From assembly GCA_016206685.1 (NCBI GenBank), contig JACQRB010000056.1, forward strand, positions 1 to 48,329: a DNA stretch of 48,329 nucleotides, given 5' to 3'. The notes beneath the pieces were generated by a model. The model worked only from the letters and a program-made list of their open reading frames with translations. It made no database searches and was not told the origin of the DNA. Shown in pieces: positions 38,493 to 47,248 of the stretch; within the stretch, counting starts at the first letter, position 1; the number at the start of each line of letters is the position of its first letter. Position numbers and translations under genes: made by a program. The stretch is from Candidatus Omnitrophota bacterium (lineage in GTDB: Bacteria > Omnitrophota > Gorgyraeia > Aquiviventales > Aquiviventaceae).

Positions 38493-39673
38493 TGCGGGTG
38501 TTTCTGACAGGGGCTTCAGGCTTTATCGGGGCGAGGATCGCCGAGTGCCTGGCGGTCACCGGCGGCGCCCAGGTTCACGCCCTCATCCATCGGTTCGGGA
38601 CGGCCGGCGCGGCCCGGGTGGCGCGGCTGGCCGGCGTGCGGATGTTCTACGGCGATCTTCGCGATCCCCACGCGATTCAGCAGGCCGCGGAGGGCTGCGC
38701 CTATTTCATCCACTGCGCGACCGGGACCTCAGGGAGCCGGCACGTCCAGGAGGCGATTACCGTCGAGGGTACCCGGCACGTCCTGGAGGCGGCGCGACGC
38801 GCCAAGGCTGAGCGGGTCGTGTATTTTTCGAGCGCTTCGGTCCATGGCCCTGCGCGCTCGTCACTCATTCAAGACGACCATCCGTTCACCGGCGATTTTC
38901 CCTACGCCAAGATGAAGATCCAGGCTGAGGCGGTGGTGGCCGAGTACGCCGCCCGGCACCGCGTGCCGGTCGTGGTCCTGCGGCCGACCTGTGTCTGGGG
39001 GCCGTTTTCCCCGAATTGGACGGTGGCGGCGGTCGAGCTTATCAGGCGAGAGAGGGCGTTTCTTCCTCTGGAAGGCAGGGGGGTGGCGAATGCCGTCTAC
39101 ATTGACAATCTGGTGGACGCCGTGTGGCTCGCCTTGACCGCGCCCGAGGCCGTCGGCGAAGCGTTGTTGATCAACGATGATGAGCCCGGCACCTGGGGCG
39201 AATTGTATGGGGGGTATGCCCGCCAGCTTGGGGTCCCGCTGCGTTTTGTGTCAGCGCCGCCGGGGATGGCTCAGATGTGGCGCGTGTCGTGCCACAACGC
39301 CGGCGTCATCCTCCGACACGCGATGCAGGGACGGACTCGCGCGGGGATTCAACTGGTGCGGGAGCTGTATACCCAGATCCCGCTTGCCAAGGGCCTGCTT
39401 GCGGTGGTCCCTGACGGGATCAAGGGGCGGCTCAAGCAGTATGTGACCGATCGCGAGTTGGTGGCCGGCGCCGCGTCGGCCTCATCGCAAAGCTCCTCGG
39501 ATTTTCTGCCGTGTGACGTCCTCCCACGCCCCACGTGGGAGCTGTACGCCTCGCAGGGACGGTATGCCAACGCCAAAGCCAAGCGCCTCTTGGGATGGCG
39601 GCCGCGGGTGCCGTTTCACGAGGCCATGGCCCGCACGTGTCAGTGGCTGCGCTATGCCGGCTATGCGCCTTGA
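38492..39673 (+). CDS. NAD-dependent epimerase/dehydratase
   Basis: This 393-residue protein of the extended SDR family has the NAD site FLTGASGFIGARIAECLA and the catalytic segment ASVHGPARSSLI ... DFPYAKMKIQAE with YxxxK. The remainder includes LRPTCVWGPFS and VYIDNLVDAVWLAL, both typical of nucleotide-sugar epimerases or reductases. The C-terminal 120 residues (RVSCHNAGVILRHAM onward) are longer than in GalE-like enzymes. It could be the reductase or epimerase that acts after the GDP-mannose dehydratase, but the substrate is unproven. The start overlaps the FkbM gene stop. Confidence 0.9.
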   Translation: MRVFLTGASGFIGARIAECLAVTGGAQVHALIHRFGTAGAARVARLAGVRMFYGDLRDPHAIQQAAEGCAYFIHCATGTSGSRHVQEAITVEGTRHVLEAARRAKAERVVYFSSASVHGPARSSLIQDDHPFTGDFPYAKMKIQAEAVVAEYAARHRVPVVVLRPTCVWGPFSPNWTVAAVELIRRERAFLPLEGRGVANAVYIDNLVDAVWLALTAPEAVGEALLINDDEPGTWGELYGGYARQLGVPLRFVSAPPGMAQMWRVSCHNAGVILRHAMQGRTRAGIQLVRELYTQIPLAKGLLAVVPDGIKGRLKQYVTDRELVAGAASASSQSSSDFLPCDVLPRPTWELYASQGRYANAKAKRLLGWRPRVPFHEAMARTCQWLRYAGYAP

Positions 39674-40802
39674 GTTGTTGTTCGTGATCGCGAACACGGA
39701 ATACGGCGGGGGCCAGCGGACGTTTGAGGTGTTGGCAGAGCATCTGCCTCGTGCCGAGTTCTCGCTCCATGTGGCCTGCGATGCGGCGGATCCATTTTGG
39801 AAGCGCATGGGAGCGCTGGGAGTGTGTCGGCATGCGGTCAGCTTCCGGCGGACGTGGAGCCCGCAGCGAGCAGGTCAGTTGGCCAGGATCATTCGCCAGG
39901 AGCGCATTCGCCTCGTCCACAGCCAGAGCCGGCGAGCAGATTTCGACGCCCTCCCGGCGGCTCGACGCTGCCACGTGCCGATCGTGTCGAGCGTCGCCGT
40001 GCGGACGTCCTCCTTCGATGTCAGTTGGCTGCGCAAGGCCCTCTATCGCGTCGTGGAAGGCTGGATCGAGCGTCATCTGGACCTCCAAATCACCATGTCG
40101 CATACGGTGGAACAGGCGTTCCTTCAGGCCGGCCTTCCGCGCGAGCGCGTGGTCTGGATTCCGGAAGCCGTTGACACAAGCCGGCACTCGCGGCCTGTGC
40201 CCTCGAAAGAGGAGGCGTGTCAACGGTTGGGTCTGGATCCGCAGACATTCTGGGTCGGCAGCCTCGGGCGGCTGATCGCCCTCAAAGGGCACCGGACCCT
40301 TATCGAGGCCGCGGCGACCCTTCGGGACCTGCCTCAGGTTGGGTTCCTCTTGGCCGGGGCCGGCCCCCTCGAGCGCGAGCTGAAGGGCCTGATCAAGGAG
40401 CTTCAGGTCGAGACTCGTGTCCGCCTCCTCTCCTTCCAGGACGATCCGACGGCGTTCTATCGCGCGCTGGATCTGGTCGTGTTTCCCTCGTTATGGGGAG
40501 AGGCGTTTCCTCGGGTGCTGCTGGAGGCCATGATGTTCGGCAAGCCGATCGTCGCCTCGGACCTGCCAGCCTGTCGCGAGGTGCTTGATAACGGCTCGTG
40601 CGCCGTCTTGTTCCCACCCGGCGATGTCCAGGCGCTGGCGACCGCGCTGCGAGAGCTGTGCCAACAGCCGGACCGGCTCGCGCGCCTTGGAGCCCTCGCC
40701 CGCGAGCGTGTCGTGGCGCACTACGACGTCACCCGCCTCATTCCGCGCGTGGTCGAGGCCTACCGCACGGCCTTGCGCAGCCGGGCGATCGGACATCGCT
40801 GA
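39663..40802 (+). CDS. glycosyltransferase family 4 protein
   Basis: The 379-residue GT-B enzyme begins MRLELLFVIANTEYGGGQR, a GT4 acceptor-domain start. The donor domain has WVGSLGRLIALKGHRTLIEA, FLLAGAGPLERELKGL and LVVFPSLWGEAFPRVLLEAM, then MFGKPIVASDLPACREVL with the conserved glutamates. It is a likely transferase of one sugar in the repeat unit. The start overlaps the epimerase gene by 11 bases. An ATG three codons upstream is an alternative. Confidence 0.92.
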   Translation: MRLELLFVIANTEYGGGQRTFEVLAEHLPRAEFSLHVACDAADPFWKRMGALGVCRHAVSFRRTWSPQRAGQLARIIRQERIRLVHSQSRRADFDALPAARRCHVPIVSSVAVRTSSFDVSWLRKALYRVVEGWIERHLDLQITMSHTVEQAFLQAGLPRERVVWIPEAVDTSRHSRPVPSKEEACQRLGLDPQTFWVGSLGRLIALKGHRTLIEAAATLRDLPQVGFLLAGAGPLERELKGLIKELQVETRVRLLSFQDDPTAFYRALDLVVFPSLWGEAFPRVLLEAMMFGKPIVASDLPACREVLDNGSCAVLFPPGDVQALATALRELCQQPDRLARLGALARERVVAHYDVTRLIPRVVEAYRTALRSRAIGHR

Positions 40803-40827
40803 TGTTCGGGTGAGGCTCTCTCGAGGC

Positions 40828-41646
40828 ATGCGAAGATTGCCGATGGGTCGGTCATGGGGATGGGCACGTTGGCATCTGCTGGAGCGGATTCTCACGGGGG
40901 CCATCGTCTTGCCCAAGTATCTCACGGTGTGTCTGGTGGTTTCGCCACGGAAGGCCCACCGGTTTTTCTGGTCGCTCGGGCATCACGTGTTGGCCTATGA
41001 GCACACCCACACCCAGGCGAGGATTCCAGCGCAACCGATTGAGGGCATGTTTCCGGGGATTGAGCGTGTCGAGGTCACGTTAGCTGATGCGTCATGGGAA
41101 GATGGCAACGTCTCCATGGTCGAGCTGTATCTCTTGTGCGCCATTGCTCGGCACCAGCGGATCCGCTCGGCCTTGGAGATCGGGACCTTTCGAGGACTAG
41201 TGATGGCGTCGTTGGCTCGCAATACCGAGCCGGACACGCGGTTGCTCACGGTCGATCTGCGTCAGGAAGATCTGGGGCGCCTGCGGCGGCCACTGGCTCT
41301 CGGTGAGGCCCTGTACGTCCAGAAAGCGAAGATCGGTGAGAAGATTGCGAACTTGCCTGAGGAGCTGCGCAGCCGCGTGACACAGCTCTATGGCGATTCG
41401 ACCCAGCTTGACTTCAGTCCCTACTACGGCCGCATTGATCTCGTCTTCATTGACGGCTCGCATCAATATGACTACGTCGCTCACGATTCTCAAGAAGCTT
41501 TTCGCATGCGTTCGCCTCAGGGCATGATTATTTGGCAGGACTATCTGGTCTGGCCGGATGTCACGCGGTATCTGAACAGGCTGAGCCGTGAGCACCCCTT
41601 GGTTCGTGTCGCCGGCACTTCCTTAGTGCTCTATCGGCCCTCGTGA
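40828..41646 (+). CDS. Methyltransferase_24-type SAM-dependent protein
   Basis: The 272-residue product contains SALEIGTFRGLVMASLARNT with VDL after it, a SAM-binding pattern, and DLVFIDGSHQYDYVAHDSQE with GMIIWQDYLVWPDV. Both fit the Methyltransf_24/cephalosporin-hydroxylase-like group found in polysaccharide loci. The N-terminal 90 residues are less conserved. Start choice is uncertain: GTG at 40810, ATG at 40828 with a short GAGG, or ATG at 40843. It is 25 bases after the glycosyltransferase and one base before asnB. Confidence 0.8.
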   Translation: MRRLPMGRSWGWARWHLLERILTGAIVLPKYLTVCLVVSPRKAHRFFWSLGHHVLAYEHTHTQARIPAQPIEGMFPGIERVEVTLADASWEDGNVSMVELYLLCAIARHQRIRSALEIGTFRGLVMASLARNTEPDTRLLTVDLRQEDLGRLRRPLALGEALYVQKAKIGEKIANLPEELRSRVTQLYGDSTQLDFSPYYGRIDLVFIDGSHQYDYVAHDSQEAFRMRSPQGMIIWQDYLVWPDVTRYLNRLSREHPLVRVAGTSLVLYRPS

Positions 41647-41647
41647 G

Positions 41648-43516
41648 ATGTGCGGTATCGCTGGGGTGGTTGGCGGGCTCGATCAGGGCGCGCTCCGCCT
41701 CATGTGCGAAGCCATGCGCCATCGCGGGCCGGATGACCGGGGCGAGTACGTTGATCAGACCGCGGCGTTAGGGATGGTGCGCTTGAGCATCATCGATCTG
41801 GCCTCCGGGCGTCAGCCAATCGCGGATGAGCGGAAGCGGTATCAGCTCATCTTTAACGGGGAAATCTACAACTATCTCGACTTGCGCAAGCAACTGGAGG
41901 CCAGGGGGCATCGCTTCGCCACTCGCAGCGACACGGAAGTGATCGTCCATCTCTATGAGGATCATCAAGAGCGCTGCGTCGAGTTCCTGAATGGGGACTT
42001 CGCGTTCGCCGTGTGGGATACCCTGGAGCAGCGGTTGTTCCTCGCCCGCGATCGCCTGGGCGTGAAACCGTTGTACTACTGGCACCAGGACGGGCAGTTG
42101 GCCTTCGCCTCCGAGCTGAAAGCCCTGCTCTGCCTGCCGCAGGTCTCCAGGCGGCTCGATCATGACGCGCTCGATCGTTACCTGACCTTCCTCTATATCC
42201 CCGCTCCACGCACCATCTTCCGGGATGTCCGCAAACTCCCTGCGGCCTGCTGGTTGAGTTTCTCCAAGGGTCTGCTCCGTGTGGAGCGGTACTGGCGCTT
42301 GCCCGGGCCTCGTCAGGACGGCTCGAGGCGTCCGAATCTGGTTGAGGCGGCGCGGGAGCGTCTGGAGCGCGCCGTCCGCATGCGCCTCATGAGCGACGTG
42401 CCGCTTGGCGCGTTCCTGAGCGGCGGGATCGATTCCAGTTGTGTCGTGGCGCTGATGAGCCGATGCCTCGACAAACCGGTGCAGACGTTCTCGATCGGAT
42501 TTGAGAAGCCGTATGAGTCGTATAACGAGCTGCCCGCCGCCCGCATGGCGGCGAACGCGTTCCACACGGATCATCACGAATTCGTGGTGAAGCCCGAGAT
42601 CGCCGGCCTGCTGCCCCAGGTCGTGTGGCATATGGATGAGCCGTTCGCCGACTCCTCGACCCTCCTGACGTATCTGATCGCGCGCGAGGCCAAGCGCGCC
42701 GTGACCGTGGCGCTGACCGGCATCGGCGGGGATGAGGTCTTCGGCGGCTACCCGCGCTATCTGGGGGCGTGGGCCTCCCTCTACTACGAGCGCCTGCCGC
42801 GGCTGATGCGCAGGGCCTTCGCGAACGCGGCCAACGCGCTGCCCGCCTCCGCGAACAGCCGCGATGTGGCCGGATGGGTCAAGCGCTTCCTCCGCGAAGG
42901 GGCCGAGCCCGGAGCCTTGCGCTATCTGCATTGGCGCTCCTACGCGACCGCGGCGCTGAAGCAGGAGTTGTATACGCCGGACCTGTGGGCCTCGATGGAT
43001 GGCGCCGATCCTTATGGGGCCTGCCAAGCCGCGCTCGATGGAGCGAGCGGGGACTATCTTGACCGGGTGAACGCCCTCGACCTGCAGACGTATCTTCCGG
43101 ATGATCTGCTCGTCATGGGCGATAAGATGAGCATGGCGCATGGGTTGGAAGTGCGGGTGCCGTTCTGCGATCATGAGCTGGTGGAGTGGGCCGCCTCGAT
43201 CCCCATGCGGCAGCGGCTTGCGGGGTTTCGCCTCAAGGGGTTGCTGAAACAGGCGGTCGGCGGACTGCTGCCGGCCGGGCTCCTGCGCAAGCCCAAGCAG
43301 GGGTTCATGCTGCCGTTGGCGCGATGGCTGCAGGAAGAGCTGCAGCCGCTGTGCCGGGAGCTGTTGGCGCCGGAGCAGATCCGTCGGCGGGGCTTCTTTC
43401 GTCCGGAACCGATCACCCGGCTGTTGGACGCGCAGGCGCGCGGCTCGACGTCATGGACGCATCAGGTCTACGCCCTAGTGGTCCTCGAGCTGTGGTGCCG
43501 ACGGTATCTGGATTAA
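41648..43516 (+). CDS. asnB: glutamine-hydrolysing asparagine synthase, polysaccharide-locus type
   Basis: The 622-residue amidotransferase has the class II glutamine amidotransferase domain with nucleophile Cys2 (MCGIAGVVGG, then RHRGPDDRG and FNGEIYNYLDLR). The synthetase domain has the ATP loop LSGGIDSSCVVALMS at about 255-270 and TGIGGDEVFGGYPRYLGAW. Length and the segment DRYLTFLYIPAPRTIFRDVRKLP match AsnB paralogues common in exosortase/EPS loci, where they probably amidate a sugar acid or peptide component rather than make free asparagine. It starts one base after the previous stop. Confidence 0.93.
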   Translation: MCGIAGVVGGLDQGALRLMCEAMRHRGPDDRGEYVDQTAALGMVRLSIIDLASGRQPIADERKRYQLIFNGEIYNYLDLRKQLEARGHRFATRSDTEVIVHLYEDHQERCVEFLNGDFAFAVWDTLEQRLFLARDRLGVKPLYYWHQDGQLAFASELKALLCLPQVSRRLDHDALDRYLTFLYIPAPRTIFRDVRKLPAACWLSFSKGLLRVERYWRLPGPRQDGSRRPNLVEAARERLERAVRMRLMSDVPLGAFLSGGIDSSCVVALMSRCLDKPVQTFSIGFEKPYESYNELPAARMAANAFHTDHHEFVVKPEIAGLLPQVVWHMDEPFADSSTLLTYLIAREAKRAVTVALTGIGGDEVFGGYPRYLGAWASLYYERLPRLMRRAFANAANALPASANSRDVAGWVKRFLREGAEPGALRYLHWRSYATAALKQELYTPDLWASMDGADPYGACQAALDGASGDYLDRVNALDLQTYLPDDLLVMGDKMSMAHGLEVRVPFCDHELVEWAASIPMRQRLAGFRLKGLLKQAVGGLLPAGLLRKPKQGFMLPLARWLQEELQPLCRELLAPEQIRRRGFFRPEPITRLLDAQARGSTSWTHQVYALVVLELWCRRYLD

Positions 43517-43519
43517 GGA

Positions 43520-43547
43520 AGTGACCAGTGATCAGTGACGAGTGACG
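43520..43547 (+). repeat. heptanucleotide repeat before the GT9-GT4 fusion gene
   Basis: Four tandem 7-base units read AGTGACC, AGTGATC, AGTGACG, AGTGACG, directly after the asnB stop and six bases before the ATG at 43553. The units contain GTGA in several frames. The period of seven is the same as in the livH-livM repeat but the unit differs. Confidence 0.65.
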
Positions 43548-43552
43548 AGGAA

Positions 43553-45796
43553 ATGCCACAGAAGATCCTGGTGATTCATCTGGCCGGTATCGGGGATCTG
43601 CTGATGGGCGTGCCGGCTCTGGCCTCGCTGCGGGCGGGGTTTCCCGACGGCACGATCCTCCTGCTGACGTGGAGGAAAAGCCGGGACGTGGCCCGCCTTC
43701 TCACCACGGTGGATGAGTGCTATGGACTCGAAGAAGGCCTCTCCTGGCGCGCGCTCAGGCACAACCTGTCAACTCTCTGGCGGCTTCGGCAGCGCCGCGT
43801 CGCTCTGGCCATCAATCTCTATCAGCTCTACCGGTGGGTGGGTGTGGCGAAGCTCGCGGGTCTCTTGCGCTTCGTTCGCCCGGCCCGAACGGCCGGACGG
43901 GATACGAACCGTAAGGGCGCTATCTTCGACGTGAAGGTGCCGGAGCGCTCCTCGGAAATCCTGCATGAAGTCGCGCGTCAAGGGCGGGTCGTCGAGCAAC
44001 TGGGGTGCCCGCCGGCGGGCTCGGCGATTCCCTTGCGTCTGGATGACACGGATCAGCAGATGGTCGGGGCATGGCTGGCCGCCCATGGGGTCGCCCCGGA
44101 CGACGCCCTGATCGGTCTGCATCCCGGCGCCCTGCGGCGGTGCCATCGCTGGCCGGCGGAATCATTTGCCTCTGTCGCGAACGCGCTCACGGAGGCCGAG
44201 GCGGTTCGCGTCGTCCTGATCGGCAGCCGCGACGAACGGCGGCTCGCAGAGCGGATCGCCCGGCAACTGGATCGGCCGCTGGTGGCGGCGGGGGAGCTGT
44301 CCCTGGGTCAGCTTGCCTGTCTGATGCGCCGGCTGCGCCTGCTCATTGCCAACGATTCAGGGCCCATGCACCTGGCGGCCACGCTTGATGTTCCGCTTGT
44401 GGCGCTCATGGGACCCACGGATCCCCACCGCTACGGTCCCTATCCCCTCGATCGGGTCAATCAACAACTTCTGTATGCCGAGGGATGCGCGCCATGCTAT
44501 CGCACCTCCTGCCAGGGCCATGACTCCTTCGAACAGCTCCCTCCTCGCGTCGTGCTCGAAGCCGCAGAGGCCATCCTTCGAGGGCGGCGTCCGAGCGGGT
44601 TGGTCCGGATTCGGTCCCGCGTCCGGGTGCTGCACGTCCATACGTTGCCGCTCGTGAGCGGCTCGGGATTGAATACGTTCTTGTCCATGCAGGGGCAGCG
44701 CGACGCCGGCTTCACGGTGGCATTGGCATGTGCCCCGGCCGAGGAGGATGCCGCCGGCGATCTGGCGGCACTGGTGGAGCGGGCCGGGATGCGGGTGCGC
44801 GCCATCCATCATCTGCGACGCGCGATCAGCCCGTGGCACGACTTCCTGGCGATCCTGGAGTTATGGCGCGTGTGCCGGCGGGAGGGCTACACGATCGTGC
44901 ACACCCACAACTCCAAGGCGGGGATCGTGGGCCGCCTGGCGGCATGGCTGGCGGGCGTGCCGGTGATCGTGCATACGTATCACAGTTGCGTCTTTCGATA
45001 CCGCCATCTGCGGCCGTGGCAACAACGACTCTTTCTATGGGTCGAGCGGTTGGCGGCTCCCTTGACCACCTCTTTCATCGTGATTTCTGACGCCTTGCGC
45101 CAGGAATTCCTTGCGGCGGGGCTGGCCAGGCCTGATCGGATCGAGACCATCTACAGCGGGATCGATCTGGAGGAATTTCAGCCGGGGCGAGCAGGGCAGG
45201 ATGGGGCGCGGCAGCAGTTGGGGCTCTTGGCGCAGGATGTGGTGATCGGGTCCGTCGCGCGCCTGGATGTCGGCAAGGGCCACGAGGAGCTCCTCGAAGC
45301 CTTCGCGCAGTTGACATCCCGCTTCCCGCACGCGAAACTGCTGTGCGTGGGCGACGGCCCGCTGCGGCGGCATCTGGAAACGCGGATCCAGCGGCTTGGC
45401 TTGACGGATCGCGTGCGGCTCCTGGGTCAGCGCGACGATGTCCCACGGGTGACGCAGGTGTTTGACATCGCGGTCCTGGCCTCTCACTATGAGGGAATGG
45501 GGCGGGTGTTGCTCGAAGCCCAAGCAGCCGGAAAACCGGTCGTGGCCACGCGCGCCGGCGGCATGCCGGAAATCGTCAAAGACGGCCACACGGGATATCT
45601 CGTCCCCGTCGGGGATGCGCGGGCTTTGGCCCAGGCGCTTGAGCGGTTGATGGCCGATGACGCCTTGCGCGCTCGCATGGGACAGGCCGCCGTCGAGTGG
45701 GTCGGCTCGCGCTTCTCGCAGCAGCGGATGTGCGAGCGCATCCAGGCGCTGTACGAGCGGCTGGTGCGCGAGGGCACGCGATGCTCAACGCCTTGA
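43553..45796 (+). CDS. GT9-GT4 fusion glycosyltransferase
   Basis: The 747-residue protein joins two glycosyltransferases. Residues 1-345 are a family 9 (heptosyltransferase-like) module: KILVIHLAGIGDLLMGVPAL, LHPGALRRCHRWPAESFA and LIANDSGPMHLAATLDVPLV, followed by MGPTDP. Residues about 355-745 are a family 4 module: RVLHVHTLPLVSGSGLNTFL, VIGSVARLDVGKGHEELLEA, then SHYEGMGRVLLEAQAAGKPVV and ATRAGGMPEI. Each half keeps its usual motifs. The ATG at 43553 follows GAGG and is better than a GTG at 43535 inside the heptamer repeat. The fusion could transfer two successive sugars. It overlaps the deacetylase gene by 16 bases. Confidence 0.93.
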   Translation: MPQKILVIHLAGIGDLLMGVPALASLRAGFPDGTILLLTWRKSRDVARLLTTVDECYGLEEGLSWRALRHNLSTLWRLRQRRVALAINLYQLYRWVGVAKLAGLLRFVRPARTAGRDTNRKGAIFDVKVPERSSEILHEVARQGRVVEQLGCPPAGSAIPLRLDDTDQQMVGAWLAAHGVAPDDALIGLHPGALRRCHRWPAESFASVANALTEAEAVRVVLIGSRDERRLAERIARQLDRPLVAAGELSLGQLACLMRRLRLLIANDSGPMHLAATLDVPLVALMGPTDPHRYGPYPLDRVNQQLLYAEGCAPCYRTSCQGHDSFEQLPPRVVLEAAEAILRGRRPSGLVRIRSRVRVLHVHTLPLVSGSGLNTFLSMQGQRDAGFTVALACAPAEEDAAGDLAALVERAGMRVRAIHHLRRAISPWHDFLAILELWRVCRREGYTIVHTHNSKAGIVGRLAAWLAGVPVIVHTYHSCVFRYRHLRPWQQRLFLWVERLAAPLTTSFIVISDALRQEFLAAGLARPDRIETIYSGIDLEEFQPGRAGQDGARQQLGLLAQDVVIGSVARLDVGKGHEELLEAFAQLTSRFPHAKLLCVGDGPLRRHLETRIQRLGLTDRVRLLGQRDDVPRVTQVFDIAVLASHYEGMGRVLLEAQAAGKPVVATRAGGMPEIVKDGHTGYLVPVGDARALAQALERLMADDALRARMGQAAVEWVGSRFSQQRMCERIQALYERLVREGTRCSTP

Positions 45797-46602
45797 CGGT
45801 TGACGTCGAAGAGCACTACAATTTCTGCGGGCTGAAGCAGGCCCTGCCCATGCGCGAGTTGGAGCGCTCGGCGAGCCTAGTGGTGCCGCAAACCGAACGG
45901 CTCCTCGATCTCCTGAGACGCCGGCGGATCAGCGCGACGTTTTTTATCTTGGGCGCAGTGGCTCTGCGGCATCCCGACCTGGTCAGGCGGATCGCGCAGG
46001 AGGGGCATGAGATCGCGACGCACGGCGATCAGCATGAGCTGGTGTATCGGCAGACCCCCCAGGAGTTTGAAGCCGACGTGCAGCGGGCGCAGCAGCGGTT
46101 GCAATCCTTGATCCACCGGCCGATCCTGGGATACCGGGCCCCCAGCTTTTCGATCACCGCGCAGTCGTTGTGGGCGCTTGAGATCCTGGCGCGCCTGGGA
46201 TTCCGCTACGACTGCAGCGTGTTTCCGATTCGCCATCCCCGCTACGGGATTCCCGATGCGCCTCGGGTGCCTCAGACCTGGCATGGCCTGACGGAATTCC
46301 CCTTGTCGGTCGTGCGCATCGGAGGCGTGAACCTCCCGGTCGCCGGCGGGGCCTATTTCAGGCTCCTGCCGTTTTCCTTGATCCGGCAGGCCTACCGACG
46401 GCTCAACCGCGCCGGCATCCCCATCCAGCTGTACCTGCATCCATGGGAGTTGGACGCGACCATCCCGCGGCTGCCGGTCGCGTGGCATCGCGCATTCACC
46501 CACTACGCCAACCTCCATCTGACGGCGCGGCGGCTGGACGCGCTGCTGGATGAGTTTGCGTTCGGTCCGGTCCGTGAGGTCCTGGGCATCCATGGCGACT
46601 GA
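45781..46602 (+). CDS. XrtA/exosortase-type polysaccharide deacetylase
   Basis: The 273-residue enzyme is a NodB-type carbohydrate esterase. Metal-site motifs are visible: ALTVDVEEHYNF (catalytic Asp region), EIATHGDQHELV with HxxxH, and GYRAPSFSIT. After the NodB domain, the C-terminal 70 residues (FRLLPFSLIRQAYRRLN ... LYLHPWELDATIPRL) are the DUF3473-type tail that marks deacetylases of XrtA/PEP-CTERM loci. It would remove acetyl groups from N-acetylhexosamine residues. No signal peptide is present, so it is probably cytoplasmic as in that subfamily. The start overlaps the fusion gene. Confidence 0.92.
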   Translation: MLNALTVDVEEHYNFCGLKQALPMRELERSASLVVPQTERLLDLLRRRRISATFFILGAVALRHPDLVRRIAQEGHEIATHGDQHELVYRQTPQEFEADVQRAQQRLQSLIHRPILGYRAPSFSITAQSLWALEILARLGFRYDCSVFPIRHPRYGIPDAPRVPQTWHGLTEFPLSVVRIGGVNLPVAGGAYFRLLPFSLIRQAYRRLNRAGIPIQLYLHPWELDATIPRLPVAWHRAFTHYANLHLTARRLDALLDEFAFGPVREVLGIHGD

Positions 46603-47236
46603 CGCCTCCCGCGTGAAGCGGTATTTTGAGCGCGTGACCGTTGGGTTCGACCGCATCTACGACTCCGATCGCTCATCGCTCAAGGGGATGATCAATCGCT
46701 GGCGTCGCCGGAGCATGTTTGAGCGGTTCCGCGTCACGGTGGAGGTCTGCGGGGACGTCCGCGGCAAGCGGGTCCTGGACATCGGCTGCGGGTCCGGCCG
46801 GTACAGCGTGGAGCTCGCCCGGCGAGGAGCCGAGGTGGTCGGCGTGGATTTTTCCCAACCCATGCTCGATCTGGCGGCGCGCGCGGCCGAGGCGGCCGGC
46901 GTGGCCGGGCGCTGCCGATTTCTCCACGGCGAGATCCTCCAACTGGCGTTTGCGCAGCGCTTCGACATCAGCCTGGCAATCGGCGTGTTCGACTACACCG
47001 ACGATCCTCACCCCCTGCTCCAGAAGATGCGCGAGCTGACCTGCGGGACGCTGATTGCCAGCTTTCCCGTGCGGGCGCATCCGCTCGCCTTGGTTCGGAA
47101 GCTGCGGTTGTTCCTGGCGGGCTGCCCGGTCCGCTTCTATACCCGCGCGCAGGTTGAGCGTCTCCTCCGGTGGCCCGGCTCGCGGGCGGGCCTGCAGACC
47201 TTGGGCCGGGATTACCTGGCCGTCGTGCATGGGTGA
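46592..47236 (+). CDS. class I SAM-dependent methyltransferase
   Basis: The 214-residue protein has a canonical SAM site VLDIGCGSGRYSVELARRGA and VVGVDFSQPMLDLA. The next motif is FDISLAIGVFDYTDDPHPLL. The N-terminus (SRVKRYFERVTVGFDRIYDS) resembles small-molecule and lipid methyltransferases. The substrate is unknown. It starts inside the end of the deacetylase gene and may methylate a sugar or lipid carrier intermediate. Confidence 0.87.
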   Translation: MATDASRVKRYFERVTVGFDRIYDSDRSSLKGMINRWRRRSMFERFRVTVEVCGDVRGKRVLDIGCGSGRYSVELARRGAEVVGVDFSQPMLDLAARAAEAAGVAGRCRFLHGEILQLAFAQRFDISLAIGVFDYTDDPHPLLQKMRELTCGTLIASFPVRAHPLALVRKLRLFLAGCPVRFYTRAQVERLLRWPGSRAGLQTLGRDYLAVVHG

Positions 47237-47248
47237 CGGAGCCGGCTC

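Noticed and set aside
41768..43174. 468-codon minus-strand frame
   Set aside because: It is antisense to asnB, which retains all catalytic motifs. This is a compositional shadow.
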